From Pseudeuparius sepicola (lineage: Eukaryota > Arthropoda > Insecta > Coleoptera > Anthribidae): a stretch of DNA of 64,000 nucleotides. The stretch spans positions 28,288,901 to 28,352,900 of the forward strand of contig OY987299.1 in assembly GCA_963920635.1 (NCBI GenBank), written 5' to 3'. The position numbers were made by a program, and so were the translations under genes. Shown piece after piece: positions 10,679 through 22,252 of this stretch. Below the pieces are notes generated by a model. It was given only the letters and a program-made list of their open reading frames with translations. It was not told where the DNA came from and ran no database searches. Every line of letters starts with the position of its first letter. Positions within the stretch are counted from its first letter, which is position 1.

Positions 10679-13104
10679 GAAGAGTGGAAGTACCAAAGGC
10701 ACTAAGTGCCAAAATCTAAGTTTTGTAGATATTTGCTTAAAAAGGTTTTAAGTGCCATCGCCAATGTACCCACAAAAGTTATAAGTGTAGTTTTATTTCT
10801 AAGCTTTAGTAATTTAAAAATAGATGGCGCTCAGAACTATGTCCTGGAAGGTTTTATTTTGAAAGGGTATAAGTGCCAAAGTCAGGTTAGCGTGCTTCTT
10901 TGTTTTTTAACGTTTATTGGGCAACAAATTGCAGTTTAATCATGGAAGATGTGCAAGAAAAGAGTAAAGGAAGATTTATAGAACAGCAGCGAACGAAAAA
11001 GAATGCTGGGAAGGGATACGTTAATAGGAAGAAAAGAGAAATTCGTCCGAAAAATCCACCTAATCAAGAGGTAAGAAATTTTAGGTTATGGCGGTAGCTT
11101 AATAGGTAGTGGTAGTGTAAAAGCAAAAGTATTTTATTGATTTACACCTAAATATTTGCATATCTCTTTCAGAAATCGTGTAAGTGTTATTTTGAATGCA
11201 AAAAAATAACGTACGAAAGTAAGCTTCAACTTTTTGAGAGATTTTATGCTGAAAACTACAAAACGCAAGGGACATACTTGATGTGCCTAATAAATTTAGT
11301 GACAGTAAAAAGACGTCGCCATGGAAATTATGAAACTGCCGCCGATAGCAAAAGGCAAATTTCCATATCCTACACACTTCCAGATCAAGATGGAAATTTT
11401 GTGCATGTATGTAGAAAGACATTTATGAATGTTTTTGATGTCACTCAGAAACGTTTGGTTGGTTTAATAAATAAGAAAAAAATGGGAGATACCACATTTA
11501 CTGATAGACGTTCTAACAATAAGCCAAGCAAGTTCACGGAAAACGACCGCCAACTCATCCACCAACATATAAACTCCTTTCCTAGAGATGCTTCGCACTA
11601 TTCACGTGCAAAGTCAGATAAGCAATATCTCAGTCCTGATTTAAATATTCATCGACTTTATAAAGCATTTTTGGCGAAAAACAAAGAATCTCCTGTAACT
11701 TATAAGTTTTATAGAGGTGTGTTTAAGAAGGATTTCCCGAATCTAAACTTTCATCGTCCTAGAGTCGATACGTGCCATACCTGCGATAGGTTAAATTGTG
11801 AGGCAAAGCAAACTTCTAGTGCTGGCTGCAGTGCGAAACAACAACTCGAACTTCACCACCGAAAAGTGCAACAAAGTCTGGAATATATGAAGAATCAAAC
11901 CGCAAATTCGCAACTTCCTGGTAGTGACAAATGCTGCATTTCGTTTGATCTCCAACAAGTTTTATTTGTTCCTACGTTGACACATTCAGATATGTTTTAT
12001 TTGTCTCAACTATCTTGTTATAACCTGGGGATACATTTGTCGGACTCTAACCATGCTTTTATGTGTATGTGGCATGAAGGTGTTAGTGGCCGTGGAGGTA
12101 ATGAGGTAGCATCTATCCTCCTCAAACTTTTAAATTCTGGTGTCACACAAAAAAAAAACATTTGCAACTGTGGAGTGACAACTGTGCGGGGCAGAACAAG
12201 AACAGAATGGTAATATTTGTTTTAGTTTTCCTTGCTCTTCATGAAGTTTTTGAGACAATAGAGCATAACTTTCTAATAAGTGGTCACAGTTTTATGGCTT
12301 GTGACAGAGACTTCGCTCTCATCGAAAAAAGAAAGCGTGTTATGAAGGCAATGGTGCCAAATGAGTTACAGGATGTAATAACTTCCGCAAAATATGATCC
12401 GCCATTTGAAGTTGTTGACATGTCCGTAAATGGATTTTGGAATATAAAAGAAGTTGCTGACACATTTCTCAATACTAAAGCCTTAAACATCAGTAAGGCA
12501 GTAAGAATAAAGATTGATCATAAAAATCCAACAGTACTTCATATAAAAGAATCTTTCTCCGAGTTAGAAGCCTGGAAAACAACCAATATATTGAAAAAAG
12601 GAAAAAGTATTGAAGATATAAAATCTGCGGAAATAAGACTTTTGCCCCCTGAGAATAAGATTACTGATAACAAAAAAAAATCCCTATCGTCCATGATTCC
12701 TTACCTGGAAAATCCCGAACACAAAAGATATTATAGAGAACTTCTTAATTTAGGTGAAGAAAGTTTGGCGCCAAGCAGCAGCTCATCTCACCTTTAATTA
12801 GTACTTATAACCTTTAAGTTGTGAGGCAATTAAAACATAATTTTGGTTTTTGCTTATAACCTTTGAAGGAAAATATTTTGGCACTTATGCCCTTTCAGTT
12901 TTAGTTCTAAATAAACTTCAATATTTTATGTTTTTGATAGAAACATTAAGTTTGTGTTCTACTAGTTATTATTTCTAGATGTTAGGAATCGTTTTAAAAT
13001 ATCTATAATAGAAAAAATTAAAAATGTTGCTTTGTAAATTTGTTTTCTTAATTATCTCAGAATTATGAATATGGCACTTAGTGCCTTTGGTACTTCCATT
13101 CTTC
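10679..13104 (+). mobile_element. DNA transposon with 33-bp TIRs
   Basis: The TIRs (10679-10711 and 13072-13104) begin GAAGARTGGAAGTACCAAAG and differ at one position. AATT lies just outside each end and may be a 4-bp target duplication, although AATT is palindromic and could be part of the TIR. The subterminal word TATAAGTGCC or its complement recurs on both sides (about 10748, 10789, 10868; 12804, 12853, 12879), probably as transposase sites. It carries one spliced transposase-like gene. The superfamily is not assigned. Confidence 0.8.
10942..12797 (+). pseudogene. Intron-containing transposase-like gene, one frameshift
   Basis: Exon 1 is 10942-11070 (43 codons, basic, starts MEDVQEK) and ends in GAG before the donor GTAAGA. 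The acceptor TCTCTTTCAG ends at 11172. Exon 2 runs in the same phase from 11173 through KSCKCYF, CRKTFMNVF and a CHTCDRL zinc-like motif. The frame breaks in a run of ten A (about 12149-12158); an 11-A run would restore the downstream frame. After the break come WSDNCAGQNKN and GHSFMACDRDF, ending at 12797. FDLQQ, WSDNC and the later acidic residues look like an RNase H-fold catalytic set. It resembles the widespread insect/cnidarian DUF7869-type uncharacterised family; that name is from memory. AATAAA follows near 12909. The frameshift may be real or an assembly error. Confidence 0.75.
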
Positions 13105-13108
13105 AATT

Positions 13109-13636
13109 GTTGGAATGTAATTTTCAATTTATGACAAATCTTTATGTTGTATGATGATAGTATCCAGACAAATTTTAAACTGTTAGAATCAGGTGAGTTT
13201 CAATCTGTGAATAATAATTTTACTTTTGTTTTACTTTCATTTCTATAGCTTATGTATTTTGTAGTTGTATGTACAATTTGTTAAAGTAATAATGTATTCA
13301 AAGGCACTGTTTTAATCTGTAAAAACTATTATCGTTGATTTTATTTAAGTGCTCTGAAGAAGACTAAAGCCAATATAGTCGAAACGTCAGATAATGATTT
13401 GCGTAGTTTAATTGATCATTTATCCATTGTCCCCATAAGCAGAAAACCTACAATTAAAACTCTATAGTTGAGGACTAAATTCAACCACCATTACTTTTTT
13501 GCTTATTTCTTACAAAAAAACTTTATGCTCAAAAGCCGGGGGGGGGGGGGCGCATGCCCCCCCCCCCTGCCTCCCCCTCCGGACGCCGCTTCGTTACGAT
13601 TTGGGAGTGTTACAGTAATATTCTCGTCTAGCTTAA
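13109..13636. other. Interval with hammerhead-like core and G/C homopolymer palindrome
   Basis: Contains the hammerhead-like site at 13354-13388. It also contains a striking block near 13538-13570 in which a G run, CGCATG, and a C run face each other, followed by a pyrimidine-rich tail. No gene is seen. Confidence 0.5.
13354..13388 (+). ncRNA. Hammerhead-like core (minimal stem III)
   Basis: CTGAAGA, then GACT pairing with AGTC across an ~10-nt loop, then GAAACGTC. Stem III is only the palindrome ACGT, so self-cleavage would need dimerisation. Stem I pairing is not evident. Confidence 0.35.
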
Positions 13637-14399
13637 TAGACCGGGAGATAGTGTCAGATTTTTGGACGTGATTTTACTCAGTATGCCTTTCAAAGGGCAT
13701 CATGTTGCCTATATATTCTCACAATAATAAGGTATGAATCAGAGAGTCATCCTGGGTGCTTAATATCGAAAAGCGAGTTTTATGATTTTATTCAGGCTGC
13801 CATATATTTTAATGAAGTTCAAAATAGAAAATTCGTCGGAAAACCATAGGCATGCCGTTAACGTGGACCTAAAGGGCTACTATTGTCACGTGAACTAAAT
13901 TTTTCTACGTTTCTGAACAGGCTGCCAATGATAAGTATGTAAGTTCTTGTCATAAAACTACTGAAGAAAAGATGGCAAGTACACTTTACATCGAATAAAT
14001 CGTTGAAATGATTAAATAACATTTAATTTAAACTGTACTTGGACATGCGCAAACGGTATGCCATCCTTTTTCAGCACTTCCATAACAAGAACTTGCATAC
14101 TTCTCATTTGCAGCCTTGTTCAGAAAAGTTGAAAAATTAATTAATATTAATAATAATACAATAATAGCCCACGCTAACGCTAGGTACGCCTAGGGTTTTC
14201 CGAGGAATTTTATATATTGAACTAAAATAACAGCAAAACGCATATTTTTCGAAAAAATGAAAACTCAGTTTTTCATATGAAGAACCTAGGATGACTCTCT
14301 GATTCATACCTTATTATTGTGAGAATATACGCAACATAATGCCCTTTGAAAGGCAAAGTTAAAATCACGTCCAACAATCTGTCACTATCTCCTGGTCTA
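13637..14399. mobile_element. Harbinger-like MITE (TAGACC termini, TAA duplications)
   Basis: The ends are TAGACCGGGAGATAGTGTC and, in reverse complement, TAGACCAGGAGATAGTGAC. TAA flanks both sides (13634-13636 and 14400-14402). The arms extend more than 100 bp, for example GGTATGAATCAGAGAGTCAT near the left end is mirrored near 14290-14310. No transposase is present. A 3-bp TAA duplication fits PIF/Harbinger. The larger element at 19681-22085 has the same terminal motif. Confidence 0.7.
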
Positions 14400-14419
14400 T
14401 AAAAATTATGAGAAATCTG

Positions 14420-15466
14420 CAGGGACTCTTTAAAGTAAGGGGACCCAGCATTATACTTTCCAAAATGAGGCCTATGCTTTCCTCATTCTAATGGTCTCAG
14501 TGATGCCAAGTATGCCATTTTATTAGAGAATCTATGAATATAACAGGTACTTTGATTGTCAGTAAAAATTAATAATGGTTTCCATGATTTATAAAAATTA
14601 GTCTTGACAATTTTCTGTATGCAACTACACAATGTGGCAACTGTCAAATGAAAAAATTCATTTTATACTTGAAATCGATTTCCAGCAATTATTTCCACGA
14701 ACTTAACTAATAAGTATGGTAAGTCAGTAGTTCCGATTTTGCTTATTTAAGAATTTGTCGCTATTGCACCTTGTTACCAGGTTCCTCATTCCATTATTTG
14801 TAATATGTATACTTGAACTTTCTTCCCTTGTTGAATGTATCTACCCAAAGAACTTTCACAGATTTCGGGATGGACTGATAAGATTAGGACTAGTAGTTCT
14901 AATGATGTAGTTTTTCTCGGTGTTCATTATAAAATTTTTATGATTTTATTTCTCTCCCAAGGTAGGTACCTCACAAACTTAAAATAAACTTGTAGTCGTA
15001 GATAAAAACTCTTTAAAAAAAGACCTGACTGAAGCTACCTGCTTAGTAATTTAAAATTTTCGAAATACGATTTGTTTTGAACTACCTACCTATACGTAAT
15101 GCCCGCGTAATGGGAATTGTAGGATTACTAAAGGTGATACAGGAAAAATCTGGTTGCAATTATTGGGACTACTACTACAGGCGGCCGCATTACCTTTAAT
15201 TGACACATCTGAGTATCTACATGGAAATTAGAAAACTTAAAAATTGTGAATTATGATGGGAAATATTTTGCCTCCTTTAGAATCTATGGCACTGGCATGT
15301 CACATAAAACCTGATGGCAGTTGGACACTGACATATAACATAACCTTGTATCAGCCCCCTTGTGGTCTCCTTGGAGTCAACAGAAAACAAACTTCCCCTC
15401 AAGGCTTCACTTTTCCTATGTGATAGACTGTGACATGCTGGGTCCCCTTATTTTAAAGAGTCCCTG
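14420..15466. mobile_element. Non-autonomous hAT element with perfect 8-bp TSD
   Basis: TIRs begin CAGGGACTCTTTAAA followed by R-TAAGGGGACCCAGCAT at both ends. The 8-bp duplication GAAATCTG is at 14412-14419 and 15467-15474 without mismatch. CAGGG ends and an 8-bp duplication are diagnostic of hAT. There is no ORF of transposase size, so it is an internally deleted copy. It sits 20 bp from the neighbouring Harbinger-like MITE. Confidence 0.88.
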
Positions 15467-15546
15467 GAAATCTGTAGTGCTCAAGTAAATTTTGGTGCTT
15501 GTGATATGAATACCACATGTTCACAACGTGTTTCAAATACTATAAT

Positions 15547-15726
15547 CGTTGACTGACGTATTAATAAGACTTCTCACGGCTATAGTTTCATGTCCTGGAA
15601 AGTAGATGGTGCCTATGGTCAACAATGTATTTTGCATTGTATTTTGTCTCCGGGAAGCGCATGGTGAGCCAGAGAACTGTCAAACATGACAGCCGTGAGC
15701 AGTCTTTATTAATACGCCAGTCAACG
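15547..15726. mobile_element. 180-bp MITE with 7-bp TSD
   Basis: The inverted ends start CGTTGACTG and extend for about 35 bp (mirrored block GTATTAATAA...CTCACGGCT). The flanking repeat CTATAAT occurs at 15540-15546 and 15727-15733. The 7-bp duplication matches the length seen for the CACARCC pair, although the termini differ. Confidence 0.7.
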
Positions 15727-15733
15727 CTATAAT

Positions 15734-16529
15734 GCTTACCATTTAAAGAATCAAGACTAAGAACACGGAAAATTTATTATTACTTCAATTATTTTCAACA
15801 TTAACATTGAATAATGAAATGTGGCAACAACGTTCTACGTTCTCCCGAATTTACTTTGGTCGTTTGCTTCCAACCATGCGCGTACCTACTCGGGTGCTAA
15901 GTACAAAGGTTGATTTGTCAGACGTTTTAAATTTCGATTGGAAGAACTGATGCATGGAAGCAACCCTTTAAGACTTTTCTTAGGTTACTATCAGTAACCA
16001 CAATTTGAGCAAAAATCCAATGGTGCCGTTTCTAAAGGGCCATGCACTACACATTAACAACGGCGTAATGTTTAGGTACATATAGAACATGCACGTAAAT
16101 ATACCTGGGTCGATTTAAACTCCAGTTTATCCAATATAGCCTGGTTTATCCGTTGTAAAACATGGTCCCGTTTAGAACGCCATTGTAACGCGTATCCGTC
16201 GCCGGGTGGCTTTCAGCGTACGCACTGAAATCAGGCCGAAGCGTGGTGCAATAGATTTTAGAAGTGATTTTCTAAAGCGGCCATAAGTTGCAACTACTGA
16301 TTCGGTGGGTGTTGGAACGTTGCCATGCAACCTCGGCGTTTCCATTTTATATCGAAAACAGAGGGGAAATATAAAAAACTCCTCTACGTAAAAAAGTTAT
16401 AAAATTAAATGTGGCGCCCATAAGAAAAACAATAAACTTAACAAAAACAAACAATAGCATTATTGAATTGAAGTTATATAAACACCTTTAGTTTTCGTTT
16501 CAAAAAGTGAAGAGAGAACAAAAATGCAT
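15734..16529. other. Unassigned interval
   Basis: No gene seen. At 16318-16330 GTTGCCATGCAAC is one base short of an RFX X-box palindrome; I do not call it functional. Confidence 0.3.
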
Positions 16530-16630
16530 GTTAGTGTGTTACTCGGCACCAAATTCCTCAACTTGTCTTAATTAACCGACTTCGTATCTCTTCAGATAAT
16601 CGAAATCTCTATCTATGGTTGGGCTTGAAA
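16530..16630 (+). repeat. Fragment related to the 38.8-39.9 kb MITE
   Basis: The words GTTACTCGG..CCAAATTCC and CCGACTTCGTATCTCTT resemble the right arm of the element at 38822-39926 (39831-39900). It is an end fragment only. Confidence 0.5.
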
Positions 16631-17197
16631 TTGGGGAATCTTGTATGCAACAGTATTTGTTTTTTCGTTTATGAATCTTCGATGAACAACAAAGGTGTGA
16701 AAGCTTCCTATGATTTGATGCCAGTAAAGAGCGAACTCTGCAAGATGGTCCTAATAATTTCTTAGTAGTAGCTTAGAAGAATCTACTACGACAAGAAGGC
16801 CAATCATTATGGAAGCACTTAAATTCCTCGCAGAAATAAACTGGTGTAGTATTTGCAGTAGGTACCTATATGTATAGTTGCCATACCGCCCAAAAAAGCA
16901 AGCGCCGTTGCCATCCCCACAACACCACAGCCTAGCTTGCATCGAAAAACAAAATGTGCAATTGCCCATTGCGGCCTATGTGGGTACTAATGTGGCAAGA
17001 GTAAACCCAAGTCGGTCTCGATGGAGCCACGTTATCCTAGCGAAGTTCCTTTTCGGGGGTCGGAAATTTAACATGTAATTGGTTTTCTTGTCGTAGTAGG
17101 TTCTTTTATGGTAGCGGGTTAACATCTCTTCCACTCAACTGCTGGAATTGATATTCCAGTTTGCAGTATCCTTCCACATTATTTCGTTGATTCTACC
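16631..17197. other. Unassigned interval
   Basis: Chance ORFs on both strands around 16751-17078. No domain is recognised. Confidence 0.3.
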
Positions 17198-17204
17198 ATA
17201 CTAC

Positions 17205-18140
17205 CACAACCTTCTCAAACTTACAAGCCCTGGGCAAACATGTGGCAACGCCGCAGTGGGACGGTTCAACGGGTCTATGCAGTATAGAGCAGTTTGCACA
17301 TTGGCTTAGTTTGTCTTTTCTAATAAATGTTCAACCCTCTTTTCAATTATAATTAGATACATTTGTGACTTTGTTTCAATAATTGGGTACCGAAGTAAGT
17401 AGGTACGTTTGTTTAACAGACAATAAAATCAGTAAGAAGTAACAAAATATACACAGAAGTATAAGTATTTATAAGAAGTACTATTCCTGGTGTGGATAGG
17501 TACATTTTCGACAAATAATATGGTAAATTTAGACAAATAGAGGGGACTACATTTTGTTGTAAGTCGAATTTTTGTGAGAATTTTTCGCAAAGTGCGCCAT
17601 CAGGCAAATAATGGTTACCTATCTGACTTTAACATTAGGAAAAGAAACTTTTGCAACACTACTAAACAATGGTTGGATTGTTAGAAAACTCCTTTAATTT
17701 TAAAGGTTACTTTAGTTTGTCTACGTAATAGACCGCTTGCCGTCAAGCAAAGAAAACCTATAGCTACTTCAAGTTATTATTACGATTTGACTTATACAGC
17801 CGCAGGTATATAACTAAGTTCAAGCTTCCCTCGACTATTCTAGGCATCTTGAGGACCGATTCTTCGCTCCGAACTTTTAGAGAAATGTTAAATTTTTTCA
17901 CAAACAAAACAAATTTATAAAAAAAACTGTCGCCAGCACTTCGGGCTGTCTGTTTCCACCCAGAGACACACTGCCTCGTCGTTGCAATCTGGCGACGATA
18001 GCACTACCCGCACTACACAAATTAATTCTGGTAAATTTCTTGTAAAATCAACTGACAGGGAGTGAGAGGGCACGCCGCGCAGATCCGCATGCCATGTTGC
18101 CAGTTTTCTCAACTTCAGGGCTTTCCTAGAGCCGGCTGTG
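17205..18140 (-). mobile_element. Non-autonomous TIR element, copy B (CACARCC ends)
   Basis: Inverted sister of 3507-4632, about 190 bp shorter. It starts CACAACC and ends GGCTGTG on the plus strand and is flanked by the 7-bp repeat ATACTAC (17198-17204 and 18141-18147), different from that of copy A. The frame 17915-18112 (minus) parallels the frame in copy A over about 60 residues. Two independent insertions with different duplications confirm a mobile family. Confidence 0.8.
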
Positions 18141-18147
18141 ATACTAC

Positions 18148-18815
18148 CTTCCAGATTTACTATGTTGCGTTTGGTATAAGGTGATATGATTGTTATATTG
18201 TTTTGATTGACGATTGTACAAGGTGATGTGATGTGCCAGATATTTCCTTCGAGGTACCTACTCAGCGTGACTATCAGGACTATGTGGATCCCTTCCGCCG
18301 AGAATATTTGGTCTACTGCTATATGACATCTGATAAACTTTTGAATATTACGCGATATATTGTTAATAGAACTTATTCATCCGTCAAAATCCGTCATCCA
18401 GTGGTCTAGGCCCTCCAAAGCACACAACACTAGAACAATAAATTTCCAGATAGCGGCCCGCTGCTGAATATTCAGGCGCAGGGATAGCCGCCCTCATCTT
18501 AATATACATTTGCAATTGAAAGGGGGTCATCGCCAATGTTTACCCAACAATAAGAGTTCACCTCGAACGCTCTCCCAATCGCTTAATAATCCCTCCGGCA
18601 ATTAGACCGGGGGGGATCGGTCTGGATTTCAGTTCTGGCAACCGGATTCGGATTTCAGACCATTGTTTATCTTCTTTGTAATAAGTGTTATAAGTTATAC
18701 CTCTCCCTTTTGTGACTGTCGAATTGGCGCAGTAGGTACGGATTTTTGACGTGACCAACTTCAAAATTTTGTTTAAGATGTTGGAATGTTTCCATTTAGG
18801 AGAATTTTCTTTAAA
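18148..18815. other. Unassigned interval
   Basis: Nothing recognised; chance ORF at 18558-18764. Confidence 0.3.
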
Positions 18816-18817
18816 AG

Positions 18818-19151
18818 AGCAATCCTTACGCCTGGCGTAAATAAAACCACGTGTTCAATGACGTTCCGCGATTGGTCGGACTATAAAATTTCACCCGACT
18901 CTGCAACAAGGACGTACTCGATCGCAAAAGTGTAGTTATGCGGTTTTATCTTGTTGTTTTCAGCTATTTAGACACTGCCACAAATAATTTTATCGATGTT
19001 TTGAACCATTTTAATTAAGCCAATATTTTTTCCGAAATATTTTGATGTAGACAACTGTAAAACTAAAATTAAATAAAAGTCGTGCCTCAGTGCGGCCCTG
19101 GCAAATATCTCAACGCACGTGCTCTTGTTTACGCCAGGTGTAAGAGATGCT
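18818..19151. mobile_element. TIR element retaining a promoter-like interior
   Basis: The inverted ends share GAGCAWC...TTAC, then RCCTGGCGTAAA and CACGTG, over about 35 bp. Inside is GATTGGTC (CCAAT-type) at about 18869, TATAAAAT at about 18881, and a 26-codon ORF at 18938 that starts MRFYLVVF and stops after HFN. It looks like an internally deleted transposon that kept its promoter and first codons. No target duplication is clear. Confidence 0.5.
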
Positions 19152-19464
19152 CGATTTTAGTATACTTAGATCAACTTAAGTGGGGACAACTTTTAAGTTC
19201 TTTATATATCCTCTATACAAGTTTCTAATGACCAGATATCCAGATAAAAGAACTTATATTTCTATCTTCACCTAATAACGGTATCGACAATACTATAGGT
19301 AATACCTTAACATAATCAGTGTGAAAATATATCGAAGCAAACCAAAAATGCACATCAATTGAGAGCCACTCATGTTTATGTGGAGGCTTGTTCGACAACA
19401 ACGTTGTTTTTAAAATCGAATACGAATCGACGCGATTGTGGCTCTCCACTGTTTGCCCAGAACT

Positions 19465-19635
19465 GTGAAACCTAATCCAATTAACGCTGGAAACGCCAAC
19501 GCAACTGTTCGCATTTCATCGCTGGAAATATCGCATTCGATACGACACTTTTGTGTCGAGAATGCACGTCATTTGCCTCGAATGTAAATTGCTAAGAGGG
19601 CATTATAACGAGCGCTTACAGTATATACGACCAAA
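19465..19635 (+). other. Non-coding island, family III, copy 1
   Basis: Related in inverse to 53955-54135. Shared words include CCTAATCCAATTAACG, CACTTTTGTGTC or CACTTTTATGTC, ATGCACGTCATTTGC or ATGCGCGTCATTTGC, and TTATAACGAGCGCT. No ORF is conserved between the copies. Confidence 0.5.
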
Positions 19636-19680
19636 TATTCGGTAAACCAAAATAATAGCTGGATTTGATAATAGTGCTAA

Positions 19681-20690
19681 TAGACCGTCAGATAGTGACA
19701 GATTTAGGTGCCCCATTTTCGCATACTAGCCTCGAAGAGGGTTGAAAAGTACATCGATGCTGAGTAGAATGAAGGGAAATTTACGAGTGGCCCCTGGGGA
19801 TAACATATGGAAACTTCGATTTTCCTGAACAGAAATAAACGGTGTCTGTTGCCCATATTTCCACGCTAGCCATGTTCACTAAATGATTAATTAATAGAAC
19901 CTGGCTTCGAAAAACCAAAGGCTTGAGTGTTGCAGGTGGCTAAAGGGTTGAAATAAGGGCGTAGTCTTGTAAGGGAAAATCGAAATTTTGACCGATTTTT
20001 CCAAACAAGCCCATCGAAAGTATGAAAACGTACATCGCCACTAGCCCGAAAAACATATTGGCTTGAGTGGAGGGAATGGATAAGTACATTTTGGGGTCGG
20101 AAAATTTAACGGAAATTTTTTTCGATTTTTCAGTTATTTTTCCATGCAAGCCTTTGAAACTATAGAAAGTTGTTGATGCGTTAGACATTATAATGAAATT
20201 GGCATGATTATCGGATGTGGACGGAACAAAGACTTGCGTCGGAAAGTTGCAGGAAAATTTATGAAAATTGCCATCATTTTCTCACGCAAGCCGTTTGACA
20301 TATGCTTAGAAAAAGTGATTCTAAGACTATATAACAAAAGGCTTGCGTGTCGGACATGAACATCACATTAATAATTATATATAATTTAAAAAATCTAGAA
20401 ATTTCCACCACTTTCTCATACAAGCCGTTTAGCATATGCTTAGAAAAAGTGATTATAAGACTATCGTAACAAAAAGCTTGAGTGAAATTGAAAAAAAGTT
20501 GAAATTGGCAAAATGGGTCCCAAAACACCTGTTGACTCCAAAGTTCGAAAAATAAAATTATCGCCTACCTCATTTAAATGTTACAGATGAATAATTGTAC
20601 GTTCAAAACTAAGAAAAAAATGCCTAATAGGCATTGCCTAAAACATCACTAGTCATCATATTAATTATTTGGAGTATTGTGAGGGTGAGA

Positions 20691-20723
<33 letters not shown>

Positions 20724-22085
20724 CATAATTTATTTAACAAAGAGCTTACAAAAAAATCTAGAAATTTCCACCATTTTCTCGCACAAGCGTTTGACATATT
20801 ATTATGATTAGAAAAAGTGATTGTGAGACTATTGCAATAAAAGGCTTGACTGCCGGACATGGAGCATATTATTATATGTGCAAAGAAGAGCTGACAAAAA
20901 TCTAGAAATGTTTATGCAGTTATTATTTTGAATGTATAATTTAGCATACATTTCCTTGCTTAAGATGTATAATAATGTTTTATATTATGAAAATAGTGCG
21001 GTGGATATTGCCTTCATATAAAAAATAAATCTACAATTTATTTTAAAAATATTGATAATGAAATGAGTTACTTTCTTGAATAATTTTACAAACTGGATTA
21101 TATTACAAAATGCGGTTTCAAATTTTACAGTATAATTGAACAATTTAAAGTGACAAACAAATTCCCTATGAACAATATACCAAAAATTGTTCGCTTTCAA
21201 AATGCAACGGATTCAGCTCGACAAAATTTTGACACCCTATTTCAAGAAAAGCAGTGATGCTTTATTCAATGCCTATTAGGCATTTTTTTCTTAGTTTTGA
21301 ACGTACAATTCATCTGTAACATTTAAATGAGGTAGGCGATAATTTTATTTTTCTAACTTTGGAGTCAACAGGTGTTTTGGGACACATTTTGCCAATTTCA
21401 ACTTTTTTTCAATTTCACTCAAGCTTTTGTTACAATAGTCTTATAATCACTTTTTCTAAGCATATGTCAAACGGCTTGCGTGAGAAATGATGGCAATTTT
21501 CATAAATTTTCCTGCAACTTCCCTATGTTCTGAAAATATGAAGGCCACGCTCTACACTCAAGCCATAATTTTTTTAAATACTCTGAAATTCATAACTTTT
21601 TATTGCAATTAATTTCATTCATGGAAAAATAACTGAAAAATCGAAAAAAAATTCCGTTAAATTTTCCGACCCCAAAATGTACTTATCCATTGCCGCCACT
21701 CAAGCCAATATGTTTTTCGGGCTAGTGGCGATGTACGTTTTCATACTTTCGATGGGCTTGTTTGGAAAAATCGGTCAAAATTTCGATTTTCCCTTACAAG
21801 ACTACGCCCTTATTTCAACCCTTTAGCCACCTGCAACACTCAAGCCTTTGGTTTTTCGAAGCCAGGTTCTATTAATTAATCATTTAGTGAACATGGCTAG
21901 CGTGGAAATATGGGCAACAGACACCTTTTATTTCTGTTCAGGAAAATCGAATTTTCCATATGTTATCCCCAGGGGCCACTCGTAAATTTCACTTCATTCT
22001 ACTCAGCATCGATGTACTTTTCAACCCTCTTCGAGGCTAGTATGCAAAAATGGGGCACCTAAATCTGTCGCTATCTGACGGTCTA
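19681..22085. mobile_element. Large Harbinger-like foldback element
   Basis: Ends TAGACCGTCAGATAGTGACAG and its inverse, with TAA on both sides (19678-19680 and 22086-22088). The terminal inverted repeats are about 480 bp long (19681-20165 with 21600-22085). Nested inside, segments near 20225-20620 and 21240-21510 form a second inverted pair, and a unit containing CATATGCTTAGAAAAAGTGATT recurs directly near 20300, 20435 and, degenerate, 20800. An (ATT)n run is at 20690-20726. No transposase is present. The termini match the MITE at 13637-14399. Confidence 0.7.
20690..20726. repeat. (ATT)n microsatellite
   Basis: About eleven ATT units within the foldback element. Confidence 0.85.
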
Positions 22086-22252
22086 TAACCCAGCAGCAGT
22101 TTTATCAACACGGCCATTCGGCCTTCGCTCTTCGTAGTGGTATGTGACAAACTTTCAAGCATCTCTGATAGCCTGGATAACAAACACTACGCCTAGACAA
22201 CAAAAATCAACAGGTGCAAAAGCGCAAAAGCTTAAATGTATGTACAAAATCA

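Noticed and set aside
16318..16330. RFX X-box
   Set aside because: GTTGCCATGCAAC lacks one base of the consensus spacing and has no ciliary-gene context here.
20274..21200. Several 70-85-codon ORFs in the large foldback
   Set aside because: They arise from inverted and direct repeats and the ATT microsatellite; no domain is recognisable and the element has no other coding sign.
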